Origin: Phoma sp. XZ068
Taxonomy: Eukaryota > Ascomycota > Dothideomycetes > Pleosporales > Didymellaceae
DNA: 64,000 nucleotides
Reading direction: 5' to 3'
Assembly: GCA_004835665.1 (NCBI GenBank)
Contig: RBKR01000005.1
Coordinates: forward strand, 806,001-870,000
The position numbers and the translations under genes were made by a program. The notes beneath the pieces are model-generated. The model did not search any database. It worked only from the letters and a program-made list of their open reading frames with translations, and was not told the DNA's origin. Below are positions 55,880 to 64,000 of the stretch, one piece after another (within the stretch, counting starts at the first letter, position 1; every line of letters starts with the position of its first letter).

Positions 55880-58408
55880 TAGGGCCAGGCCCTAGTCTTA
55901 GACGCCTGCGAGGGACCTGGAGTTTGTCACAACTCCAGTCCCTTTGACGACGCCATGATTGATGACGGTACTGGTGCGCAGTGATACCTCCTGAGCCGAT
56001 ATCTATTTTACTTTCTCCTCAGCCTCTCAGGCTTTTTTCAGACCCGTGGTCGCCTGTGTATATTCTATAGACCTGGCCCAAACCCTCTTTTCCATACTTG
56101 ATATCCTCAAGTATGTTTCCATTTACGTCGCTCGTATTCTGGATTAAGCGTACCCGTATATACAGGAGGGATCTATCTGGGTGGTGTTTTCAAGAGTTGG
56201 TTGCATTGGTTGCGCAAAAACTATAGACCATGGCTTCGGCGTTGTAGCGATGTCGAGACGCTGCATTATAGTACAGAACGAAAAGAATTAACATAAAATC
56301 ATCTCTCCTGTGCCTGTGTTCACACTTTCACACTCGGTCATCCTCACTCACCTCTGCAGCGATGCCTGTCAGCGCAGCCAATCGCCGAATCCTTGCTTGG
56401 TGACGTCTTCTGGCACAGGGTGACCGGCTCTCCACCAATGGAAAGGCAGCCCACTCCTTGTCCTGCTGCATGGAAGAGATTTCGCCGGCGCTGATTCGCT
56501 GACTCGTATCCCACCAGCAGAACCTGACATGCACGATCCCGGGTTGCAGATGGGTGGACTCGTAACGAAGGGTAACATCTCCCCACGCTTTTGCTCTGCA
56601 ACCATGGTGCTTTTTGCGGCATAGGACGGCTGACCAGCCACATCGTGTGCACCGCACTGACGACTTGCACCTCGTGGACGCGCTAAGCAGCGCTCGCCGC
56701 GGTTGTCGCCGTCGATCACCGATAGTGTCATTCATGACAGTTCCTTGTTCCTGATGAACGCCGTCAGCTAGTTCGGGAGAGAGCAGCGCGACTCCACGAT
56801 GTCTGTTACGCCGTAGGCGGTCCCAACACGGCGCTTCTCCGCTGTCACGGCGGCAGATGCGGACGAAGCAAGGCGAGGATGAGAACATCCCGTGCCCAGG
56901 ACACAGCCTCTTCGTCCTTGGCTCCCAGCACTGTTGAATTGCGGCAGACTGAGATGCAACCAACCTCAACTGGAAGCTTAAAGCGCTGGCCAATAGCGGG
57001 CAAGTCCGCTGCTTTCCCTTCGACCTTTACAAACAATTGCAAATGCCTCACGCCTTGCTTGTCTTGATTTGAAGTTACAAAGTCTCCACTTCACAGCCTC
57101 GCCCGTTGTCATCGCTGTCATCAACAGGCCAGTTTTCGTGACTTCTGACAACCTCAAAATGGTGTCGTAGGTTCCGTTCAAGCGGGCTCCAATGGCGAAA
57201 ATCTCTCATTTCCGCAGGAGCTTAGCGACTTCCTGTCCTGGTTGACAGAGGTACCAAAGAAGGACATCTGAAATCTGGTCAGAAGGTACGTCCTCCAGGG
57301 CGCCTGGGAGCATGCGACCGTGTGGCGCAGTTCAGAATGTGGTCGACCTCGTACTGGATGTCGCTGGTTCTTACGCCCCGCATCGGTGCTCGCTCTCGTC
57401 GCCTGCATCTTGGCTAGCGATATGCTCAATTCCTTCCTTCTGTATCACGTTGACCTAGGCTTGGCTGTGGACTACAGCTTACCGATCAAACACTTCACCT
57501 TGCATCAACCCTGTGGCCGTGATGAACGTCGGTCGAAGTTCAACCGGTCCACGGATGCACGTGCGATTTACGTTGAAACACTCGGAGAATAACATGCCTG
57601 TTACTTTGTGGACGATCATCAAGCGAGCTAGGGTGGTTGTTAGATGACCCTTGACTTTTCATCAATCTGCAGTGGTAGGTATGAATTCAAGTGCCGAACA
57701 TGTTTGTGCACATGTTCAACCGGAAATTGGTATCAGCACCCTCTTATTGTCACATCCAGTACCAACATATCGAAGGTCTGGACTGCAGCAATCACGATCA
57801 TTCAAACAGCACCCTGTATTCTTATTGCGGCTGCGACCCACCAAATACATATTGCGTGTCAACACAAAAGTATGTTGCAGAGTGACTGAAGGCGAAATCT
57901 GATTGGTGGAAGCTGCTAGTTGTCTCTTCCAGATCACGGACGCAACAACTTCACAGCGTTGCTCGGCATGCTTGTCACTCGTCTGAATATGTCAGCAGCA
58001 ACATTGCCAGCACCTCAAGCAACCAGTCTAGTCTCTACGGCAGTTGATGAAGCATCACGTGCCCTGTTCACCACCCAGCGTACGACCTCTCATTGCCAAC
58101 ATGTATCATCAAAATTCATCGCCATGCCACCCATCAGCTTCAATTCTGCCTCCCCGCATCACATCTAAAGCAAAAACACCCACAGAAGCACTTCATCACG
58201 TAAAAACCTGGAGCAAGTCCCGTGCTCGCGGAAATGATCGCTATTGCCGTGCGGCTAAAGCCTTATCCCTGCCGCATAACCGTACCGTGCTTCGGCAAAC
58301 GTCCCGCACCGCGGCGTTTGACCTTCAAAAGCACGCAACGCCCCCATGGGGTAAACTGGGCTAGGCGAGCTTGACTCACATCAGTCCTTGAACATCAGTT
58401 TGGTCAAG
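55880..58408. other. Long gene-poor region
   Basis: This 2.5-kb region lies between the copper-fist and MFS genes. The longest frames (222 codons at 56328-56993 minus, 107 codons at 58044-58364 plus) overlap others and have no recognisable domains. I see no repeats or RNA genes. It likely contains the long 3' flank of one gene and the promoter of the next. Confidence 0.35.
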
Positions 58409-60166
58409 ATGGACGACGGGTTCAAGCGGCCAGACGACGTTGTTGCTAAAGAGAGGGAGGATCATGATGTGGAGAAGGGCGCGGCGACTGGGAAGGATGG
58501 GATGGAGGAGGTTGTGAGGGTGCAGACAAGTGCTTCGGAGGCTGGACTGCCGTTTTCGAAGGCGAGGACTGTGGCGCTGGTTGCTACTGTTGCGGCCGCG
58601 CCGTTTTTGAGTGTGAGTTGTTAAATGTATGAGATGGATGAAGCTAATGAAGATATCCAGACAATGGCTGTTCAAGCAACTGTTATCGTCTTGCCCACCA
58701 TTGGCGAGGATCTGAATATACCGACTAGCAGACAACAATGGATTGTTTCGGCATATAACCTCACATTTGGTTGCTTCCTGGTACGTCATGTCCCCCCGAT
58801 CACATAGCTATCTAACAAGCTGTAGTTATTATGGGGACGGCTCGCAGATGTATACGGTCGACGTCTCATTTTCATCTGGGGATCAGTCTTCTTCACAATC
58901 ACCTCGATCATACCTCCTTTCATCACGAATGAGATTGGCTTCGACATCATGAGAGGCCTCCAAGGACTGGCTGCCGCAGCCATGGCGCCCACCGCCTTGG
59001 GCATCCTGGGTGTCACGTTTCCACCAGGTCGCATGAAGGATATAGCATTTGGATGCTTTGGTGCTGGAGCGCCATTGGGTGGTATATTCGGCAACATCTT
59101 CGTACGTCAGTCCCTACCATCCTAATATTTATGCTAATAACACCAGGGAGGCGTCGTGGCCGAATACCTCAACTGGAAATGGGTCTTCTGGATCTTCGGC
59201 ATGGTCTCCGCCATCTCCACCATCGCCAGCTTCTTCGTCATCCCACTGCCGCCCCTCCAGCCCGAACCCATCATGCGCAACACCGTCGACTGGATCGGCG
59301 GCACCCTCATAACAGTCGGCCTCATCATCCTCCTCTTCGCCCTCTCCGAAGGCAACGTCGTCGGCTGGCGCACCCCCTGGGTACCCACTCTAATCGCCAT
59401 CTCACTCCTCATCGTGCTCGGCTTCGGCTTCTGGCAACACTACCTCGAAACCAAAACGACAAAGCGTCCGCTGATGAAAATGTCAATCTTCAAAAACCGC
59501 AAATTCACATGGGCAAACGTCCTCATGGCCCTGTTCTTCGCGGCATTCAACAACTACCTCATCCTCGCAACATACTGGTTCCAATCCTACCAAGGCCTAT
59601 CCGTAATCCAAACAACCCTCCGCTTCCTCCCCAACGGCGTAACAGGCATCATCGTCGCAACAGTCACAGGCTTCATACTCTCGCACATCCGCGGCGACTT
59701 CATCTTAATCTTCAGCACGTTCGCGGTTAGCATGTCGTCCCTCCTCTTCGCCATTCCACTCCCAGATAGCACCACGTACTGGGCCTACGGGTTCCCAGCG
59801 ATGGTGTTCTGCGTGTGTGGCGCAGATACGATTTTCCCCGTTCTCACGCTCTTCGTTGCGAAGACGCTGCCGGCTGAGGATGCGTCGCTGGGGGGCGCGC
59901 TGATAACGGCTGTGGGACAGATTGGGAGGGCGATTGGGCTGGCGCTTGCGACGGCGGTGCAGACGGCGATTATTGCCAAGGAGATGGGTGTTAGTGTGCA
60001 GGCGGTTGGGGAGGAGGGGCATGGGTTGGGGCCTGGGGAGGAGGCATTGAAGGTGGGGATACGGGGGATGGCGTGGTTTAATTTTGGGGTGAGTTTGTTG
60101 GGGTTGGGTGTTGTGTTGGTGTTTATTAGGGGGATTGGGATTGTGGGGGGGAAGAAGAAGTTGTAA
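58409..60166 (+). CDS. MFS drug:H+ antiporter, DHA2 (14-TM) type
   Basis: Exons 58409-58612, 58661-58780, 58826-59101 and 59147-60166 are all joined in phase 0 and encode 539 residues. The N-terminal 50 residues are hydrophilic and cytosolic. Motif A is GRLADVYGRR after the second membrane helix, motif B is IMRGLQGLAAAAM, and the antiporter motif C region is GAGAPLGGIFG. About 14 membrane segments are visible. The family exports drugs, toxins or metabolites using the proton gradient, and some members resemble yeast Atr1. The substrate is unknown. No biosynthetic neighbours give a hint, and the siderophore cluster is 16 kb away. Confidence 0.85.
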
Positions 60167-60338
60167 TAAAAAACAGAGTTGGTTTGGAGATGGTATATTT
60201 GTAATGGCTACAACTTGTAGATATTAACGACATGTATAAATCGTCATTGTGAATGTAAAAGTTCCATCAAGGCAAAGAGAAGTGAAATGACATGCAATAT
60301 CTCACGACTGATATTCTCAGCGATGTATACTCTACAAA

Positions 60339-62075
60339 CTAGTGCTTCCGCTCATCATCGCCAACATGATACCCCCTTGCAATCCCACTCCTGCCCTCCT
60401 CCATCTTCGCGGCGTGTGCACCCTCATTCTCCGGATCGTTGTAGTCGCTGCCCAGACCGACCCAGGTCCGTTGACTCCGCAAGAATTCGGCGCCGGGCGA
60501 GACGACGCCATTGACGGATGCTAGAGCCCCGTTTGCGCGCTTCGTCAGCGCGTTGGATGTTGGTGTGGGACCCGACGCGTCGGAGGAAGACTGCTGGACA
60601 GACTTGGGGGTGGAAGTCTGTTGCATAGGCCGGGAGTGGCTCACGTAGCGGCCAGTTCGGAGGTCGAACTCTGGAGGCGCAGATTCTTCTTCGGAGTCGT
60701 AGTCGCCGTCGCCATCGCCATTCACATCCGCACTGCCTTCCTTTCCGATCCCTGTCCCATTCGACTTCCCCTCAGCCTTCTCCTCCCTCGCTTTTGCATC
60801 ATCCAGGATCTGCGTAAAGTCACCGCTCCATTCGCCTGTCCACACTCTGTTTGTATCATCCTGCAGTGCGATTTCAAGCTCAAAAGGCGTGATCAGCGGT
60901 CGCCAGAAGTCCTTGCTCTCAATCAAACTACTCTCCCAGCATCCAATCACGACCCACCCCCCAATCTCGCTGAAATTGGCCACCTTGGCCGCGTTGACTT
61001 TGCCGACGACAAAGGTGTAGGACTTCTTCCCCGCGGCGGCGATGGTCTTCTGTACGTGGGCAAGAATGGTCATGTAGTTCTTCACACTCAGCGTGTTGAT
61101 GAGGATGCCGAAGACGGGGGTTGTGGAGAGCGAGGTGCAGAGTGCGTAGCGGCGACGCAGGGTCATGCGGGTGTTTGCGACTTCGGCGGTTGGTGGTGCG
61201 GCGCTGGGCGTGGTCGGGTAGATGTGTGTCGATGCTACGCGGGAGGAGAGGGTGAGGAGGAGGGAGGTCGGGGGCTCGGAGATGTGGAAGAGGGCCCAAT
61301 CGAGCAGGGCGGTCTTGTCGTCTGAGGTGCCGGGCGGTGTTGTGCGGTTGGGGAGGGGCGAGGAGGGGTTGTGGACGATTTCTGTGGCGAAGAGGGAGGC
61401 ATAGCCTGCTTCTTGAAGGCGGGTGTGCAGTGTGGGGATGTGGTGGGCGTAGGGTATGTCGGCCATCAGGACGATTCTCTGCGCCTTGTTGGGGTATGTG
61501 GTCTGGAAAGTTGACAGGGTCTGCTCAAGATTGAGCGGCCGTTCGGTGAAGACGTATACGACGGGTAGACGCGAGGGAGGGGACAGACACGAGCGTCCGT
61601 AGTGCACCACACAGTCTGCATCGACGTGCTCAGCGGCCACCTCGTCCACGCAGCAGGCGCCGTAGGACGTGTCGCCGAGGATAAACAGCCTCTCCTCCTC
61701 GTCCTTAGTCTCCTCCAGGCCCATGTTGGTCTCCAGCTGCTCGCTCAGCGCCTCCACAGCCGGCGTCCCATTCCGCTGGCCTTCCGTCGCACCTGCTGCC
61801 CCACTCTGCGCCTTCTTTGCTTTTGCCAGTCCGCGACTCAGCTGCTCATACACCCGCGGCGCATCGACGAGCATGTGGTCGGGGAACTGCAGCGCGATTC
61901 TGTTCCATCTCCCCGCTCGTATCTCCTTCACTGTGCGCTCAATCTCATAGGTAATGGCAACTTGCTCGTCCGAAAGGCGCGGGCTGGATGTGTCGACGGC
62001 CGGCGTGGGGTCTTCGAAGATGTGTGTATCGGGTGTCGAAAGGACGGGTGCGCCTGCGAGCGCTGGGACTGCCAT
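60339..62075 (-). CDS. DPH2: Diphthamide biosynthesis protein Dph2
   Basis: A single exon encodes 578 residues from the ATG at 62075 (MAVPALAGAP). The frame is open upstream to 62222, but the extra residues are basic and lack homology. Dph2 pairs with Dph1 in the radical-SAM-like enzyme that moves the 3-amino-3-carboxypropyl group of SAM onto a histidine of elongation factor 2, the first step of diphthamide. Visible family segments: RWNRIALQFPDHMLVDAP, LGDTSYGACCVDEVAAEHVDAD, VVHYGRSCLSP, and in the C-terminal part FGILINTLSVKNY and WVVIGCWESSLIESKDFWRPLITPFE in parts. The tail holds a long acidic insert and a disordered end. Confidence 0.88.
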   Translation of the reverse strand: MAVPALAGAPVLSTPDTHIFEDPTPAVDTSSPRLSDEQVAITYEIERTVKEIRAGRWNRIALQFPDHMLVDAPRVYEQLSRGLAKAKKAQSGAAGATEGQRNGTPAVEALSEQLETNMGLEETKDEEERLFILGDTSYGACCVDEVAAEHVDADCVVHYGRSCLSPPSRLPVVYVFTERPLNLEQTLSTFQTTYPNKAQRIVLMADIPYAHHIPTLHTRLQEAGYASLFATEIVHNPSSPLPNRTTPPGTSDDKTALLDWALFHISEPPTSLLLTLSSRVASTHIYPTTPSAAPPTAEVANTRMTLRRRYALCTSLSTTPVFGILINTLSVKNYMTILAHVQKTIAAAGKKSYTFVVGKVNAAKVANFSEIGGWVVIGCWESSLIESKDFWRPLITPFELEIALQDDTNRVWTGEWSGDFTQILDDAKAREEKAEGKSNGTGIGKEGSADVNGDGDGDYDSEEESAPPEFDLRTGRYVSHSRPMQQTSTPKSVQQSSSDASGPTPTSNALTKRANGALASVNGVVSPGAEFLRSQRTWVGLGSDYNDPENEGAHAAKMEEGRSGIARGYHVGDDERKH

Positions 62076-62226
62076 CTTGGCTGTGCTGTTTGTTTGGAGG
62101 GGAATGTCACACCTCGAAGCGTGGCGGGGTCGTCTGGGAAACTTTTTGGGCGGGGCTCGCACTCGGCTGATCAACACGCGACCACCGAAGAGCCGCATGC
62201 AGGGGTCATTCATACACCTCACCTAC

Positions 62227-62340
62227 GATTGGGCAATGCATTCAGTGATTGCTTTGAACATTTGACTACATAGTAGAGTAATCTCACATTTGATTGGGCA
62301 ATGCATTCGATAATTGCTTGAGCTTTTGGCTATATGGTAG
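62227..62340 (+). repeat. Imperfect tandem direct repeat of about 50 bp
   Basis: Units 62227-62276 and 62292-62340 share GATTGGGCAATGCATTC and then diverge mildly (TTTGACTACATAGTAG against TTTGGCTATATGGTAG), with 15 bp between them. They lie in the 374-bp gap between DPH2 and the lysophospholipase gene. Confidence 0.7.
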
Positions 62341-62449
62341 AAAAACTACATAGAAGATGAAAAGTATGGTATCATTCTGTCAAAACGCTAGATGTGCAAG
62401 ACCTTAGATGGAAGTAGTATGTAAAGGCCGTATCAGCCGTGAGAGATCC

Positions 62450-64000
62450 TTAGATCACGAGGTAGCCTGCAACAGCCGCTACTAGAGCGACGCTGACAGC
62501 GTTGGGCGAAAACTTTCCAACACCGCTCTTCTCGGCCGAAGCTTCAGCGTTGCGCAGCGGAGGGAAGTACGGCTCAGAGGTAGTCGAGATTGTGCCATTC
62601 CAGCAATATTCGGTAAAACATTGCTGGCACGCTTCAGGCACAGTCTCGCCGTTGCGCTCCATGCTCCTGGACAGAACGGCGCAGGCAACGCACGTCGGCC
62701 AGTTGGATGCCCCCTCACGAGTCGAGTTGGCCTGCGTAACAACATCATAACCGTTCTGGATCATCGAGTTGCGCTCCTGCAATGTGTAGTCAAGCTTGGC
62801 GAATGTTGAAAAGTTGGACTCAATGCTGTAAGGCGAGTTGGGCAAGTACACGATGAGAGGGGGGATGTTGTTGCCTGCGGTAACGTTGCTGCTATTGCAG
62901 CCGAAGAATGTAGGCCTATTGTTGAGTCCCAGAGCAACAAACGTGTCATGGCCAGGAATGTAAGGGAATGAGGTCTTGTTCATGATGGGTGTCTCGGCAC
63001 GCTCGTATGTCGCGATGAGCGCAGTACCGTTAGGGTAGTTTGGCGCCGATGGTGCGATTGTGTCTGCAGACGAATCGACCGCGAAGATGACATCAACACT
63101 GCGCATGGGCTGGATGACAGGGTTGAGCGGGATGTTCTGGAGATCCTCACCACCGTCAACAAGGGTAAGACGCTCATGGTCGAAGCTAGGGTTGGTATCG
63201 TTATGGTAGCCGAGGAACGGGTTGGGCGTATAGTCGGCAATGTCGTTGTGGTCCTGTCCAATGTCTGTCAAGACGTTCGTGATCACGGTGGTAAGGAAGT
63301 CAGGAAGATTGAAGCTACCCAAGTTGAGAAAAATCTGGTTGAACAAAGACGAGCTGGTGCCCATGACGAATCCCAAGTTGTCGAAACCTGCAACACAGCC
63401 ATCGTCCTGGGGAAGCACTCCGTTGGAAAAGTTGGAGCCAATGTACTTCAGCGGTGCGAAACCGTATGTGGTAGGGTCGAATGAGCCCATCTCAAAAGGA
63501 TTGAACTCGAAAACGGTTGCGTTCAAAGATATGACGATGTCGCCAGGAGAACGCTCGTCGGCAATCAGAATTGGCATAGGCGCTTCGCCGTTGGAGAAAG
63601 CCTGGTCATCCTGAATCGAAGAAAATGTGTACCCTGGAGCACCGTCGCTCGCGTTGATCAGCTGGAATGAAAGACCGCGGCCATAGTAATCGGTAATGGA
63701 AGAGTTGAAATCTCCTGCTTTTGAGTCAACCTTGTCACTAACTGTGCTGACAAGGTTGTGGAAGTAATCAGCCGTGGAGAGGATCTGGACGCCACCAGTT
63801 GGGGGACCTTTGAACAAGGAGTTCTGGAACTGCCAAATCTCGGTCCCTTCGCCCTTATCTTGAATGCTCTGCACGCTGGTAAAGTTGTTCGCATAGATAC
63901 TACCAATCATCCAACCTCCACCAGACAGGGCTGATACGTATGTCGCCGACTGAAGCAACCCTCCAAGATGTCCACTGCTTGTCGAGTTCCGTGTCCGATT
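62450..64000 (-). CDS. Lysophospholipase (phospholipase B), 5' partial
   Basis: The frame is open from the right edge to the stop at 62450 and gives 516 residues of the C-terminal part; the start is outside. At the edge the frame reads SSGHLGGLLQSATYVSALSGGGW, which is the nucleophile region of fungal PLB in a family-typical context. The usual GLSGGGW is ALSGGGW here. The catalytic Asp lies in LVDGGEDLQNIP. Many N-glycosylation sites (NSS, NGT, NFS) fit a secreted enzyme. Paired Cys segments (CVACAV...CQQCF...YCW) and a hydrophobic C-terminal tail point to a GPI anchor. The enzyme removes fatty acids from (lyso)phospholipids at the cell surface. Confidence 0.88.
   Translation of the reverse strand, partial: NRTRNSTSSGHLGGLLQSATYVSALSGGGWMIGSIYANNFTSVQSIQDKGEGTEIWQFQNSLFKGPPTGGVQILSTADYFHNLVSTVSDKVDSKAGDFNSSITDYYGRGLSFQLINASDGAPGYTFSSIQDDQAFSNGEAPMPILIADERSPGDIVISLNATVFEFNPFEMGSFDPTTYGFAPLKYIGSNFSNGVLPQDDGCVAGFDNLGFVMGTSSSLFNQIFLNLGSFNLPDFLTTVITNVLTDIGQDHNDIADYTPNPFLGYHNDTNPSFDHERLTLVDGGEDLQNIPLNPVIQPMRSVDVIFAVDSSADTIAPSAPNYPNGTALIATYERAETPIMNKTSFPYIPGHDTFVALGLNNRPTFFGCNSSNVTAGNNIPPLIVYLPNSPYSIESNFSTFAKLDYTLQERNSMIQNGYDVVTQANSTREGASNWPTCVACAVLSRSMERNGETVPEACQQCFTEYCWNGTISTTSEPYFPPLRNAEASAEKSGVGKFSPNAVSVALVAAVAGYLVI

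Noticed and set aside
56328..56993. A 222-codon minus-strand ORF in the gene-poor 56-58 kb region
   Set aside because: Arg/Ser/Cys-rich chance frame with other frames open across the same bases; no homology I can recognise.
60339..62222. Dph2 start at 62222 giving 627 residues
   Set aside because: The extra 49 residues are basic and unlike Dph2; the ATG at 62075 gives the family-like start.

Overview
The window is nuclear DNA of a filamentous ascomycete. Introns are short (43-152 bp, mostly about 50 bp) with GT...CTAAC...AG signals. Genes are densely packed on both strands and have fungal partners throughout (Sec3, Stn1, Fmc1, Rsc9, an Rgt1-type Zn2Cys6 factor, a copper-fist factor). One Tc1-type transposon carries several TAG/TGA stops of the kind left by repeat-induced point mutation. 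Gene content and style suggest Dothideomycetes, probably Pleosporales; that placement is inference.

Layout. 1-12 kb: partial NTF2/SnoaL-like protein, secreted Cys-rich protein, STN1, DUF1295 membrane protein, SRP40-like nucleolar protein and SEC3. 12.3-13.6 kb: a dead Tc1-type element with inverted repeats. 14.4-21.1 kb: class I/II aminotransferase, FMC1, a mitochondrial EngB-type GTPase and V-ATPase subunit a. 21.4-21.9 kb: a small secreted protein with ten cysteines. 22.4-42.3 kb: a hydroxamate siderophore cluster. 43.2-55.9 kb: RSC9-like ARID protein, a Rec114-like candidate, an Rgt1-like regulator and a copper-fist regulator. 58.4-64 kb: DHA2-type MFS transporter, DPH2 and the 3' part of a lysophospholipase that runs off the window.

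The siderophore cluster is the most interesting part. In order it holds an NRPS, a GNAT acetyltransferase, a full ABCB transporter, a divergent SidA-like N-hydroxylase homologue, a SidF-like hydroxyornithine acyltransferase and a SidI-like acyl-CoA ligase. The NRPS reads A-T-C-T-T-C, with one adenylation domain, a tandem pair of near-identical carrier domains and a terminal C domain with an altered active-site motif. The SidF-like protein ends in AKL (PTS1) and the SidI-like protein has an N-terminal PTS2-type motif, which fits the known peroxisomal anhydromevalonyl branch. Twelve perfect copies of the iron-repressor GATA site ATCWGATAA (either strand) lie between 28.8 and 39.8 kb. I found only one other perfect copy in the window, inside a coding exon. 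The SidA-like protein lacks residues that bind ornithine in known enzymes, so the cluster probably depends on a canonical ornithine hydroxylase, and on a SidH hydratase, encoded elsewhere.

Gene models were built by reading reading-frame continuity and splice sites by eye. Functions rest on motif recognition without database searches.
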